Assembly: GCF_000820045.1 (NCBI RefSeq)
Contig: NZ_CDBJ01000016.1
Span: 1 to 64,000, forward strand
Origin: Aeromonas rivuli
GTDB taxonomy: Bacteria; Pseudomonadota; Gammaproteobacteria; Enterobacterales; Aeromonadaceae
DNA: 64,000 bases
Reading direction: 5' to 3'
How positions within the stretch are numbered: the first letter of the stretch is position 1; every line of letters starts with the position of its first letter. A program made the position numbers and the translations under genes. Positions 43,908 through 52,956 of this stretch are shown one piece after another. Under the pieces are notes generated by a model that saw only the letters and a list, made by a program, of their open reading frames with translations, was not told where the DNA came from and made no database searches.

Positions 43908-45062
43908 ATGCACATAGAGATAATCAGCACCGGGGACGAGATAGTGACCGGCCTGGTGGTGGACACCAATGCCGCCTGGCTCAGCGCCCTGCTGCTCGAA
44001 CAGGGGTGGCAGGTGCGGCGCCGCCATACGGTGGGCGATAACATGGCCGACCTGGTGAGCCTGCTGCGCGAATGCGCGGCCCGCGCCGAGCTGGTGCTGG
44101 TCTGTGGTGGTTTGGGGCCCACTGCCGACGATCTGACCGCGCAAGCCGCCGCCGAAGCCTTTGACGCGCCGCTGACGCTCTGCCCTGGCTGGCTCGAGGT
44201 CATCAAGGCGCGCTATGCCAGCCGGGGTCGCCCCATGCCTGCCAGCAACGCCAAACAGGCCTGGTTGCCAGGGGGCAGCGAGATCCTCGATAACCCGGTC
44301 GGCACCGCCTGCGGCTTCCTGGTCAGCCATGGCCAGAGCCGACTCTTCTTTACCCCTGGGGTGCCTTTCGAATTCAAGCAGATGGTGCGCGAGCAGATAG
44401 TGCCACGGCTACGCGGTGCGGGAAGTGCCCGGGACACCGAGCTGCGCCGCTTCTACAGCTTCGGCATCTCGGAGTCGGCCTTGAGCGACCAGCTCGATGC
44501 CGCCCCCTGGCCCGCCGGGATCGAGCTCGGCTACCGCTCCGCCATGCCGCTCATCGAGCTCAAGCTGATCGGTCACGGGGCGAGTGCGGCAGACATGGCG
44601 ATCGCCGAGACCCGGCTGATCCAGGCGATCCAGCCCTGGCTGGTAGGGCGAGGGGATCAGGCTCCCTGGTTGCAGATACTGGCAAGCCTCGACGAGCACC
44701 AACCCCTGCAACTGATTGAAGGGGCCAGTCAGGGGGCCCTGCTGGCCCTGTGCCGGGATCGGGTCGGGGTGAGCGCCAGCTACCGCCAGGATCTGCCCCA
44801 GGATCTGGCACGGCTCGAGGGGCCAGCACAGGGACTGGCGCTCACCATAGGCCGCGCCGGCCCCGAGGGGGTGCCCCTGCTGCTCTCTCGTGATGGCCGC
44901 CATTGGGGACAGACCCTCAGGGTCAATCACCCGGATCCCGCCAGTGGCCGACGCCTGCTCGCCTTCGCCGCCCTCGACATGCTGCGCCGCCAGCAGGCAG
45001 CGCTGCCGGTTATCGCCGATTATCCCACCCTGCCCCGCAGCGCCCGGCGTCTGCCCGAGTGA
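43908..45062 (+). CDS. CinA-like / YfaY-type protein
   Basis: The 384-residue protein matches the YfaY branch of the CinA family. Its N-terminal MoaB/MogA-type domain (1-170) has EIISTGDEIVTGLVVDTNAAWL, VCGGLGPTADDLTAQAAAEAF, LDNPVGTACGF and FFTPGVPFEFKQMV. In CinA proteins this domain acts as an ADP-ribose/CoA-type pyrophosphatase. The C-terminal part shows only a faint trace (EGASQGALLAL) of the nicotinamide-nucleotide amidase signature AESCTGG, so that activity is probably absent. The ATG at 43908 has AGGA upstream. Confidence 0.87.
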   Translation: MHIEIISTGDEIVTGLVVDTNAAWLSALLLEQGWQVRRRHTVGDNMADLVSLLRECAARAELVLVCGGLGPTADDLTAQAAAEAFDAPLTLCPGWLEVIKARYASRGRPMPASNAKQAWLPGGSEILDNPVGTACGFLVSHGQSRLFFTPGVPFEFKQMVREQIVPRLRGAGSARDTELRRFYSFGISESALSDQLDAAPWPAGIELGYRSAMPLIELKLIGHGASAADMAIAETRLIQAIQPWLVGRGDQAPWLQILASLDEHQPLQLIEGASQGALLALCRDRVGVSASYRQDLPQDLARLEGPAQGLALTIGRAGPEGVPLLLSRDGRHWGQTLRVNHPDPASGRRLLAFAALDMLRRQQAALPVIADYPTLPRSARRLPE

Positions 45063-45069
45063 TGCCACA

Positions 45070-45089
45070 GACCCCGGCAATCCGGGGTC
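45070..45089 (+). terminator. Terminator between the CinA-like and ABC permease genes
   Basis: GACCCCGG-CAAT-CCGGGGTC hairpin just after the CinA-like stop; only CCTCTT follows. Confidence 0.6.
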
Positions 45090-45102
45090 CTCTTCCACCA
45101 CC

Positions 45103-46197
45103 TCAATCCAGGCTCTTCTTGAAACGATGGGCCGCCAGCAGCAGCACTATGGCGGCGAAGCCCCCTAGCCAGAGGGCATCCTGCCAGAGCGATGCCAGCT
45201 CGCCCCCCCGTAGCACTATGCCGCGAATGATGCGCATGAAGTGGGTGGCGGGCAGCAATTCGGCGACCCACTGGGCGGGCACCGGCATCCCCTCGTAGGG
45301 AAACATGAAACCCGACAACAGGATGGAGGGCAGCAGTACGAACACCGTCATCTGCATCGCCTGCAACTGGGTCTGAGCCAGGGTCGAGATGAGCAGCCCC
45401 AGGGTCAGGCTGGCGGCGATGAACAGCAGGGTGGCCAGCAGCACCTGACTCAGGGCCCCGTTGATCGGCACGGCAAAAATGAGGTGGCCCAATCCCAATA
45501 TGATGGCGACCTGGACAAGGCCTACCCCGATGTAGGGCAATATCTTGCCGAGCATCAGTTCCAGCGCCGTCACCGGGGTGGTGATGAGCAGCTCCAGATT
45601 GCCCCGCTCCCGCTCGCGCACTATGGCCGCCGAGGTGAACATGATCATGGTCATGGTGAGGATGACCCCGAGCAGACCCGGCACTATGTTGATGGCCGAA
45701 CGGCGCGAGGGGTTGAAGTAGAGCACCGTCTCCAGGCTGACCGGAGGTTGAGTCAGGCGGGCGTCCAGCTCGGTGAGCGGCATGCTGCGCAGGCCAAGCA
45801 GGGCGCTGGCGATCAGGGTATCCGAGCCATCGACCAGCCACTGCCCCACGGGGCGCCCCTCACCGAGCCGCCTCGGCAAATCCGCCGGCAACACCAGCAC
45901 GGCGCGCACCTCCCCCCGGGTCAGGGCCGACTCCGCCTGGTCGACGCCCTCATAGTGGCGCGCGATGCTGACCACCTGGGTCGCCTTGACCGCCTCCACC
46001 AGCAGACGGGCATCCGCCGTGCGACTCATGTCGAGCAGACCAACCGGGATATGGCGCACATCGGTATTGATGGCATAGCCAAACAGCAGCAGCTGGATCA
46101 GGGGGATCATCACCACCATACCAAAGGTGAGCCTGTCCCGCGCCAGCTGACGCAGCTCCTTCTGGGTAATGGCCCACAGCCGCAGCCAACGGATCAT
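45103..46197 (-). CDS. ABC-2 type permease of a drug or export system
   Basis: Membrane component of a HlyD/ATPase/permease exporter of the YbhFSR or YhiI-RbbA-YhhJ type. The 364-residue protein has an N-terminal TM helix (FGMVVMIPLIQLLLFGYAI), a periplasmic domain (about 50-165), then five TM segments including the family motif IVRERERGNLELLITTPV and LLPSILLSGFMFPYEGMP. The start at 46197 overlaps the stop of a short ORF that repeats its first 26 codons. In related systems two permeases often occur, but only one full-length gene is present here. Confidence 0.88.
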   Translation of the reverse strand: MIRWLRLWAITQKELRQLARDRLTFGMVVMIPLIQLLLFGYAINTDVRHIPVGLLDMSRTADARLLVEAVKATQVVSIARHYEGVDQAESALTRGEVRAVLVLPADLPRRLGEGRPVGQWLVDGSDTLIASALLGLRSMPLTELDARLTQPPVSLETVLYFNPSRRSAINIVPGLLGVILTMTMIMFTSAAIVRERERGNLELLITTPVTALELMLGKILPYIGVGLVQVAIILGLGHLIFAVPINGALSQVLLATLLFIAASLTLGLLISTLAQTQLQAMQMTVFVLLPSILLSGFMFPYEGMPVPAQWVAELLPATHFMRIIRGIVLRGGELASLWQDALWLGGFAAIVLLLAAHRFKKSLD

Positions 46198-46337
46198 GCC
46201 CTCACCCTCGTCGTGACTTCCGTGATATTCAGGCAACAGGGGCTCATCACCGCCCAAGCGCCAAAGGTGAGCCTGTCCCGGGCCAGCTGACGCAGCTCCT
46301 TCTGGGTAATGGCCCACAGCCGCAGCCAGCGGATCAT
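46194..46337 (-). pseudogene. Truncated second copy of the ABC permease start
   Basis: A 47-codon ORF whose first 26 codons (MIRWLRLWAITQKELRQLAR on) are identical to the start of the following permease, then a short unrelated stretch. An 86-base segment (46261-46346) repeats at 46121-46206 with two mismatches. The ORF overlaps the ATPase stop and the next permease start by ATGA at both ends, so the coupling chain of the operon is unbroken. It may be the scar of a lost first permease or a recent 140-base tandem duplication. Confidence 0.85.
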
Positions 46338-47296
46338 GCCCTCACCTCCTGGCCCGTGCAGCTGACGAACACATCCTCCAGGCTGGGCCTGACCTGCACC
46401 AGCTCGGCCCCCATCAGGGCGGGGCAAGCCTGACGCAACCAGGCCACAGGGTCTGTCTGCTCCTTGTCCACCAGCACTCGTAGCCGCTGACCGAGCTGGG
46501 CCGCCGAACGCACCATGCCCAGGGCGAGCAACTGCTGTTTGAGGGCGCGTAAATCCGGCGCCTGCACCTCCACCACTCGGGTCGCCATGGCATCCATCAG
46601 CACCTGGGGTGAACCTTGCGCCCGTACCTGGCCCGCCTCCATGATGGCCAGATGGTGACAGCGCTCCGCCTCATCCATGTAGTGGGTGGTCACGAGAATA
46701 CTGGTCCCCGCCTCGCTGATATCGAATAACTTCTCCCAAAAATCGCGCCGGTTCTGGGGATCCACTGCCGAGGTCGGCTCGTCGAGCAACAGCAGATCCG
46801 GCCTGTGAATGACGGCGGCGGCCAGGGCGAGACGCTGCTTCTGGCCACCGCTCAGCCCCCCCGCCCGCCGCCGGACCAGGGGGGTGAGTTCATAGGTGCT
46901 GAGCAGCTCTTGCTGACGCAGCTTGAGGGCGGGCTGGGCCATGCCGTGGATGCGCCCCATGAACTCCAGGTTCTCCCACACCGTCAACTCGTCATAGAGG
47001 GAGAACTTCTGCGTCATATAACCGATCCGTTGGCGCAGCGCCTCGGCTTGCCTCGGGATCTCCAGCCCCAGCACCCTCACCCGCCCCGCAGAAGGGGTGA
47101 GCAGGCCGGTCAACATGCGCAGGGTGGTGGATTTGCCACAACCGTTGGGGCCGAGGAAGCCATGGATCTGCCCCCTGGGCAGGCAGAGTGCCAAGTCCTT
47201 GACCGCGACCATGTCACCGAAACGCCTCGTCAGCCCCTCGGCAAGGATCGCTGGCTCGCCAATGCCGGCATTCTCCTGGCGAGCCGTCTCACTCAT
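46334..47296 (-). CDS. ABC transporter ATP-binding protein
   Basis: The 320-residue ATPase contains Walker A GFLGPNGCGKSTTLRMLTG, Q-loop YMTQKFSLYDELTVWEN, signature GLSGGQKQRLALAAAV, Walker B LLLLDEPTSAVDP and the H-loop VTTHYMDEAERC. The C-terminal 90 residues form the extension typical of ABC-2 export ATPases. The ATG at 47296 overlaps the stop of the preceding HlyD gene by eight bases. It energises the exporter with the adjacent permease. Confidence 0.93.
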   Translation of the reverse strand: MSETARQENAGIGEPAILAEGLTRRFGDMVAVKDLALCLPRGQIHGFLGPNGCGKSTTLRMLTGLLTPSAGRVRVLGLEIPRQAEALRQRIGYMTQKFSLYDELTVWENLEFMGRIHGMAQPALKLRQQELLSTYELTPLVRRRAGGLSGGQKQRLALAAAVIHRPDLLLLDEPTSAVDPQNRRDFWEKLFDISEAGTSILVTTHYMDEAERCHHLAIMEAGQVRAQGSPQVLMDAMATRVVEVQAPDLRALKQQLLALGMVRSAAQLGQRLRVLVDKEQTDPVAWLRQACPALMGAELVQVRPSLEDVFVSCTGQEVRA

Positions 47297-48245
47297 CGAT
47301 CGGCTCCACTCGCAGGGGTATGCCGCTTGGCAAGGGGTTGGCGGCGGCCGGCAGATCAATCTTGGCCAGATAGACCAGCCGCGCCCTGTCCAGCTCGTTG
47401 AGTCCGTAATAGGGGGTGAAGGCGGGATCCTTGGCAATCCAGCGCAGGCTGCCGGTCATGGGGTCGGCCACCCCGTCGACATAGACCGCCAGTCCCAGCC
47501 CCGGGACGTAGCGGGCCAGGTCAGGCTCGGGTACATAGACCCTGGCATAGGGTCCATCCTCGGCCAGCAGGCGAGCCAGTACGGCGCCGGTCGCCACCCG
47601 CTCTCCCAACTGATAAGGCAGGCTGTCGAGCCGACCGCCACGGGGAGCCCGCACGCTCAAATCTGCCAGCCCCTGAGCGGCAAGGGCAACCCGGGCACGG
47701 GTCGCGGCCAGGTTGGCCTGGGCCTCTTCGATATCTTCGATACGCCCTCCGTGCACCAGCTTGGCGAGACGCTGCTCCGCCCCCTGCCAGGCGGCCAGGG
47801 CGCCATCACGCTCGGCGCGGGCCCGGTCCAGATCCGCCGGGCTCATCAGTTTCTGACGTACCAGCTGGGCGACGCGCGTGAAGTTGCGCTCCCCCTCGCG
47901 CAAGTTGGCCTGGGCCTGATCCCTGTCGGCACGGGCTGCGGCTATGTCCTCGGGTCTCTCACCATTGGTGAGCCTGGCCAGGGCCGCGCGGGCCCCCGCT
48001 TCAGCGGATCTGGCTTCGGCCAGCACACTCTGCTGGCGGCTGTCATCGAGCTGCACCAAGAGATCCCCGGCCGCCACCTGACTGCCCTCTGCCAGTGGCA
48101 GGGCGCGGATGATCTCGCTTGCGGTGGCCGTCAGTTCCACCCTGTCCCGCTCGAGGGTACCGAGCGCCCCCGGCTCGGTCGCTGGCTGACAGCCAACCAG
48201 CGTGAATGCCAGCAGACAGAGCCCGCCTCTGTGCCATGAGTCCAT
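47289..48245 (-). CDS. HlyD-type membrane fusion lipoprotein
   Basis: The periplasmic adaptor of the exporter. The 318-residue protein begins with a lipoprotein signal (LCLLAFTLVGC, lipobox LVGC). It then has the lipoyl half-motif (ATASEIIRALPLAEGSQVAAGDLLVQLDD), a long helical hairpin of Ala-rich heptads (about 70-190), the second half (LSVRAPRGGRLDSLPYQLGERV) and a C-terminal beta-barrel domain. The ATG at 48245 follows a GGGGGAAGG ribosome-binding site. It is the first gene of the HlyD-ATPase-permease operon. Confidence 0.9.
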   Translation of the reverse strand: MDSWHRGGLCLLAFTLVGCQPATEPGALGTLERDRVELTATASEIIRALPLAEGSQVAAGDLLVQLDDSRQQSVLAEARSAEAGARAALARLTNGERPEDIAAARADRDQAQANLREGERNFTRVAQLVRQKLMSPADLDRARAERDGALAAWQGAEQRLAKLVHGGRIEDIEEAQANLAATRARVALAAQGLADLSVRAPRGGRLDSLPYQLGERVATGAVLARLLAEDGPYARVYVPEPDLARYVPGLGLAVYVDGVADPMTGSLRWIAKDPAFTPYYGLNELDRARLVYLAKIDLPAAANPLPSGIPLRVEPIDE

Positions 48246-48456
48246 CTTGCCTTCCCCCTTGCGACTGTGCCCTGAGCATATCCCCTCCCCCCGGGGATTT
48301 CTTCAACCCTCGTCACCCATTTGGACATAGCTCATTGACCAATAAGAAGAATGTTCAGGATACTGGGCCATAACCCACTCCCGTCAGGGTATCGACAAGG
48401 TGGGCATTCATGGAATTGATAGATAAATCAGTCAGATGGACTGTGCAGGAGCCAGG

Positions 48457-50124
48457 GTGTTAAGCAAAGAGTGGTTACAGCTGTCAGCAGATATGGAGTT
48501 GGCCTGCCTGCGCATCCTGCCCGGGTCAGAAAAACCAGTGCGCGAAGCCGATGTGATCGCCCTGCTGCACGCCTCCAGCTGTCGCCGCTACCAGCCCCTG
48601 CACGAAGGGATCAAGCAGGTGGTCACCCTGCTCAATACCCTGCAGAGCAGACCCGATGCCCCCATCCCCCCCAATCCGATCCCCATCGCCAAGCGCCAGG
48701 ATGCCCGGCTGATGATACTGATCGACAGCGACAAGATGACGGCCCGGGCCCAGATCACCTGCGATTGGGGCGGGAGACCCCTGACCCTTGAGCAGATGCA
48801 GCAAGCCCTGGCCGAGAGTGAGGTCAATAGCGGCGTGCAGGGTACCCTGATAGAGCTGGCCATCAAGCTCGCCAAGGAGGGGGCGCCTGGCAGCCTGATC
48901 CAGCCCGCCATCGCCCACGGTACCCCTCCCATCCCCGGTCTGGATACCCGCTTCGAGCGCTTGGTTGAGACCCCCTCCGATCGCATCCTCACCCCCCAGG
49001 AAACGGAACACGGCAAGGTAGACCTGCGCGATCTCGGCAGCCTGATCACGGTGCGCACCGGGGAACCCCTGATGCGCCGCCACCCGGCGACCCAGGGCTC
49101 TCCCGGCCTGACCGTCACCGGTCAGAACCTGCCTGTCAAACCGGGCAAGGAGATAGCCATGGTGCCTGGGGAAGGAACTGAGATAGCCGCCGATGATCCC
49201 AACCTGATCGTCGCCAGCCGCCCCGGCCTGCCCTGCCTGGAGAAACAGGGCATGCGGGTCGACGATGTGCTCAGCCTCAAACAGGTGGATGCACGCAGCG
49301 GTCACGTCACCTTCGAGGGTGCCTTGGTCATCAGTGGTGATGTGTTCGCCGGCATGCGCGTCAAGGCCAGCGGCGACGTGGTGATTGGTGGCTTCGTCGA
49401 GGGGGCCGATATCGAATCCGGCGGCTCCATCACGGTCCGCCACGGCATCATAGGTCGCAAGACGGAGGAGAGCGAACTGCTCTGCCGACTCAGTGCTCAG
49501 GGGGAGATCCACGCAGCTTATGCCCAGTACGCCAGGCTCGAAGCGGGCGGCAATATCCATATCCAGACTCAGCTCACCCACTGCCACAGCCGCAGCGGCC
49601 AGGATCTGCTGGTCGGCGACAGCGCCATGCGCAAGGGAACCCTGCTCGGCGGCATCAGCATTGCCAATCGCCAGATCCTGGCCCCCAGCATAGGCGCCTC
49701 TGCCGCCAACCATACCCGGTTGCAGATCCTCGGCGGGTATTTCACTCACAAACAGCAGGAGCAGGAGCTCAGACAGCGCAAGCAGGCCTGCCGGGAACAA
49801 CTACTCAAGGTGCAGGACCTGCTGCTCAAGCTGCTGCAATTGCCGAGTGATCGCCGCAACCCGCAAACCCTGGAAAACATCAAGACGCTGCGCCTGCAGT
49901 TCCTGACCCAGAGCAAGGGGCTGGACGCCAAGCTCGATGAGGCCCAGCAAGCCCTGCAGCAGCTCCTCAGTGAGATGGACGTCACCGCGACCCAGCGCCT
50001 CTGTGCCGGCGTCGAAGTGGAGCTGGCCAACAGCAGCTATCGGGTCGACATCGACCACGGCCCCATCAGGATCGCCATCAAGCAGGATCAGATAGTGTTG
50101 CAGCCCTTCGAGGGGCGCAGATAG
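48457..50124 (+). CDS. FapA-family (DUF342) polymer-forming protein
   Basis: A DUF342/FapA-family protein of 555 residues. The N-terminal region (about 1-170) precedes the FapA core, which is a right-handed beta-helix with repeats such as VTFEGALVISGDVFAGMRVKASGDVVIGGFVEGADIES. A coiled-coil segment (HKQQEQELRQRKQACREQLL, about 430-520) and a short beta tail follow. I use the GTG at 48457 because GCAGGAG lies just upstream; an ATG seven codons earlier lacks one. The biochemical role of the family is unknown. Its last 18 codons are repeated three more times beyond the stop. Confidence 0.87.
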   Translation: MLSKEWLQLSADMELACLRILPGSEKPVREADVIALLHASSCRRYQPLHEGIKQVVTLLNTLQSRPDAPIPPNPIPIAKRQDARLMILIDSDKMTARAQITCDWGGRPLTLEQMQQALAESEVNSGVQGTLIELAIKLAKEGAPGSLIQPAIAHGTPPIPGLDTRFERLVETPSDRILTPQETEHGKVDLRDLGSLITVRTGEPLMRRHPATQGSPGLTVTGQNLPVKPGKEIAMVPGEGTEIAADDPNLIVASRPGLPCLEKQGMRVDDVLSLKQVDARSGHVTFEGALVISGDVFAGMRVKASGDVVIGGFVEGADIESGGSITVRHGIIGRKTEESELLCRLSAQGEIHAAYAQYARLEAGGNIHIQTQLTHCHSRSGQDLLVGDSAMRKGTLLGGISIANRQILAPSIGASAANHTRLQILGGYFTHKQQEQELRQRKQACREQLLKVQDLLLKLLQLPSDRRNPQTLENIKTLRLQFLTQSKGLDAKLDEAQQALQQLLSEMDVTATQRLCAGVEVELANSSYRVDIDHGPIRIAIKQDQIVLQPFEGRR

Positions 50125-50380
50125 GCCACGCAGCAATATCCCGTGCGCATCGCCATCCAGCAGAAATCGATACTGTGATGGCCCTTCGAGGCTCGCAGAT
50201 ACACCACGCAGCTATATCCCGTACGCATCGCCACCCAGCGGGAGCCGATAGTGTGACTCCCCTTGAGGCTCGCAGATACGCCACGCAGCTATATCCCGTA
50301 CGCATCGCCATCCAGCAGGAATCGATAGTGCTGCAACCCTGCGGGGGCCGTAGCTACGCCACGCCGTGATCCCGTGCGGG
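50071..50380 (+). repeat. Four tandem copies (77-78 bp) of the fapA-like gene 3' tail
   Basis: Units begin at 50071, 50149, 50227 and 50304. The first encodes the gene's own tail (RIAIKQDQIVLQPFEGRR-stop). The second reads RIAIQQKSIL-stop-WPFEARRY and the third RIATQREPIV-stop. The fourth reads RIAIQQESIVLQPCGGRSYA and ends in TGA. The first two steps are 78 bases (26 codons) so the frame is kept; the third is 77. Spacers TATATCCCGTACGC are nearly identical. Confidence 0.95.
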
Positions 50381-50430
50381 ATCTTGGGTACACTCGCAGC
50401 TTGCACTCCACACAGAGCAGGTAGAAGTCG

Positions 50431-51237
50431 ATGTACAAACTGATCGCATTAGATATGGATGGCACGCTGCTGACCCCGCAAGGGGAGATATCCCCCCGCA
50501 CCCAGGCTGCCATTCAGGCCGCCCGCGCCCGCGGCGTGACCGTGGTACTGGCCTCGGGTCGCCCCCTGGAGGGCATGACCCGCTATCTGGAGGAGCTGGG
50601 CATGACGGGCCCGGATGACTATGTGATCAGCTACAACGGCGCCATGGTGCAACGGGTGGCGTGTGGTAGTGTCATTCGCAGCCAACTACTGACCGGGGCC
50701 GACGCCAGCCTGATCGCCAGCCTTGCCGACCAGCAGGGTGTCAATGTCCATGGCTTCTCGGTATCCCAAGGGTTGATCACACCCCGCCTCAGCCACTACA
50801 CGGAGCATGAATCCCGTCTGACCGGCATGCCCATCAAGCTGGTCGATTTCGCCGCCCTGCCCCCTGACGAGGCCATCCTCAAGGTGATGATGATCGATGA
50901 GCCCAGCCTGCTCAGCCGGGCCATAGCGGCGCTGCCTGGCAGCCTCTATGAGGACTATACCGTGGTACAGAGCGCCCCCTACTTCCTGGAGATCATGAAC
51001 AACCAGAGCCACAAAGGCAGTGGGGTTGCCGCCCTGGCGGAGCACCTTGGCCTCAACGCCAGCCAGGTGATTGCCGTGGGAGATGCTGGCAACGACAGCC
51101 ACATGGTCGAGTACGCAGGGCTCGGCGTCGCCATGGGCAATGCAACCGAATCACTCAAGGCCCTGGCCCAGCACATCACCAGCCGCAATGATGAAGACGG
51201 GGTCGCCCGGGTCATCGAAGAGTTTGTGCTGGCCTGA
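50431..51237 (+). CDS. yidA: Cof-type HAD sugar phosphatase YidA
   Basis: A haloacid dehalogenase phosphatase with broad sugar-phosphate specificity. The 268-residue product has the nucleophile motif LIALDMDGTLLTP, motif II VVLASGRP, the C2B cap domain, the Lys of the SHKGSGVAALAEHLG motif, and motif IV IAVGDAGNDSHMVEYAGLGVAMGNA. It is close to E. coli YidA over its whole length, including KVMMIDEPSLL and SAPYFLEI. It is a single gene with a strong terminator. Confidence 0.94.
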   Translation: MYKLIALDMDGTLLTPQGEISPRTQAAIQAARARGVTVVLASGRPLEGMTRYLEELGMTGPDDYVISYNGAMVQRVACGSVIRSQLLTGADASLIASLADQQGVNVHGFSVSQGLITPRLSHYTEHESRLTGMPIKLVDFAALPPDEAILKVMMIDEPSLLSRAIAALPGSLYEDYTVVQSAPYFLEIMNNQSHKGSGVAALAEHLGLNASQVIAVGDAGNDSHMVEYAGLGVAMGNATESLKALAQHITSRNDEDGVARVIEEFVLA

Positions 51238-51256
51238 GTCAGCCTCTTTGTCAGCA

Positions 51257-51291
51257 AAACGGGTGGCAGGCATGACCTGCCACCCGTTTAA
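51257..51291 (+). terminator. Terminator of yidA
   Basis: AAACGGGTGGCAGG-CATGA-CCTGCCACCCGTTT followed by AATATAT. Confidence 0.85.
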
Positions 51292-51600
51292 TATATCCAC
51301 CGACCAAGCACTCCTATTTCTCATAGCCAACCATCCGTTAGCCCTGAATTTGCCAGATCCCTCTCTTTATGCTCACTGTACAGTAACAAAATCAGCGCAT
51401 TTCGTTTGACATATTTAACGGCCTTGGCAGACTGAAATCGGGGTCCAGGCCGTCATCTCTCTCTTCTCGCCCCTCGGCATAGCCCGATATGACGCCCCGG
51501 ATCTCCTAGACTTGCCTTGAGGCAGGCCCTGATATTGGTCAGGGCGAGCCCAAGGCGCGAGATGTCCCCGCGGGACTGCAAAGGAATGCCAAGGTGATCT
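51292..51600 (+). other. Intergenic region upstream of the puuD-like gene
   Basis: About 310 bases with no convincing ORF. It is AT-rich at its left end and contains a 10-bp palindrome ACTGTACAGT (51375-51384) and a TTGACA hexamer near 51406, so the promoter of the following gene probably lies here. An exact start site cannot be placed. Confidence 0.4.
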
Positions 51601-52377
51601 ATGTCCGCACAAACACAAGCTGCCCCCACACGAAAGCCCCTGGTTCTGATGACGATGGGGATCCAGGCACGCAATGGTCATGACTATCAGGTGATGACCC
51701 ACAAATACATCAAACCGCTGGTCGAGATAGGTGGCTGCACCCCGCTACTGGTGCCCACCTGCTGCGGCATCGAGGATCTCGACAGCTATCTGGCCCTGGC
51801 CGATGGTGTCTATCTGAGTGGCGCCGGATCCAACATAGATCCGGCGCTCTACGGCGAGCCAAACCTGACCCCGGACAAGGCCCAGGACAGGGAGCGGGAT
51901 CTGTTTGATATTGCACTGGTACGCGCCGCCATCGACAAGGGGCTGCCCATACTCGGCATCTGTCGCGGCATGCAGGAGATCAACGTCGCCCTCGGCGGTG
52001 ACATCCATCAGAAGGTCTACTGCGAGCCGGGTTTTGAGGATCATCGCGAAGATCCCCAGACGCCGCCCGAGGTGCAGTATGGGGAGAGCCACATGGTCGA
52101 GCTGGTCGAAGACAGCTGGTTCGCCGAACTGATGGGCGCCACGCAAATACCGGTCAACTCACTGCATGGGCAAGCCATCAAGCGCCTGGGCAAAGGATTA
52201 GCGCCGCTGGCCTATGCCGAAGATGGCCTGGTCGAGGCGATCCATGCCCCAGCGCTGCCTCAGTTCACCCTGGCAGTGCAGTGGCATCCCGAATGGCATG
52301 CCAAGGACAACCCCCACTCGGTCAAGATCTTCACCGCCTTCGGCGAGGCCTGCCGTCAGCATGCAGCCCATGGCTAG
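51601..52377 (+). CDS. puuD: Class I glutamine amidotransferase-like hydrolase, PuuD family
   Basis: Family C26 hydrolase; PuuD cleaves gamma-glutamyl-GABA in putrescine breakdown. The 258-residue protein has the nucleophile Cys121 in GICRGMQEINVALGG and the catalytic His and Glu in AVQWHPEW, with LSGAGSNIDPALYG and VNSLHGQAIKRLG typical of this subgroup. The ATG follows AAGGTGAT. No other putrescine genes are adjacent, so the exact substrate is inferred from family only. Confidence 0.85.
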   Translation: MSAQTQAAPTRKPLVLMTMGIQARNGHDYQVMTHKYIKPLVEIGGCTPLLVPTCCGIEDLDSYLALADGVYLSGAGSNIDPALYGEPNLTPDKAQDRERDLFDIALVRAAIDKGLPILGICRGMQEINVALGGDIHQKVYCEPGFEDHREDPQTPPEVQYGESHMVELVEDSWFAELMGATQIPVNSLHGQAIKRLGKGLAPLAYAEDGLVEAIHAPALPQFTLAVQWHPEWHAKDNPHSVKIFTAFGEACRQHAAHG

Positions 52378-52397
52378 CGTGCCGCGATACACATCAC

Positions 52398-52427
52398 GAG
52401 AGAGGGGCCATGGGGCCCCTCTCTCTT
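52398..52427 (+). terminator. Terminator of the puuD-like gene
   Basis: GAGAGAGGGGCC / GGCCCCTCTCTC hairpin followed by TTGATG, 20 bases after the stop. Confidence 0.75.
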
Positions 52428-52455
52428 GATGTACAGCGCCCAAGGCGAGTCATGC

Positions 52456-52869
52456 TCAATCGCCAAATCCCCGCGCCTTGAGTTTGGGCAGGCCACCGCG
52501 CACCGGCCGCAAGCCACGGCAGGCATCGATGCCCTTCAGCCCCCGCTGTATGTGATCCGGCGAGTGACCAAATACCATGCCATTGCTGCGATACAGGCTG
52601 TCACCATCGAGTTCGAAGCGCTCGCCACCGATGAGCAGCGGCTGCTTGCCCTCCACCTTCTTGCCGCGTTTGAGGGGCAATACCAGATCGGTAAAGATCT
52701 CCCCCGTCGCACACCCCTCACGCCAATGGGCTTCATCGGAGAAAGGGGTGATGGCAATCTCTCGCCAGGAGCCATCGCTGAACTCGACCCGGTAGCTGTC
52801 AGTCAGCAGATCGCAGCCCCCCAGCCACAGCAGGCTTGCCAATAAACCGTAACGACTCAACACCGCCAT
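52456..52869 (-). CDS. Small lipoprotein of unknown function
   Basis: A 137-residue product with a lipoprotein signal (MAVLSRYGLLASLLWLGGC, lipobox LGGC). The mature part (DLLTDSYRVEFSDGSWREIAI...GGERFELDGDSLYRSNGMVFGHSPDHI) looks like a small beta-rich domain. No family is recognised. The start is uncertain between ATG 52869 and a GTG six bases downstream, because the GGGAG is unusually close to the ATG. A longer in-frame extension would put a poor N terminus ahead of the signal. It is 87 bases downstream of yigB in the same direction. Confidence 0.6.
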   Translation of the reverse strand: MAVLSRYGLLASLLWLGGCDLLTDSYRVEFSDGSWREIAITPFSDEAHWREGCATGEIFTDLVLPLKRGKKVEGKQPLLIGGERFELDGDSLYRSNGMVFGHSPDHIQRGLKGIDACRGLRPVRGGLPKLKARGFGD

Positions 52870-52956
52870 CCACTCCCTTGTTCTCCAGGCGGCAGCATAA
52901 GAGCTGCACCGCCGATACACACGCTCATTAGCCGCGGCCATCTTCATCATGCGGGT

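Noticed and set aside
51375..51384. Palindrome ACTGTACAGT considered as a LexA box
   Set aside because: A LexA site needs CTGT and ACAG separated by eight bases; here they abut, so the spacing is wrong.
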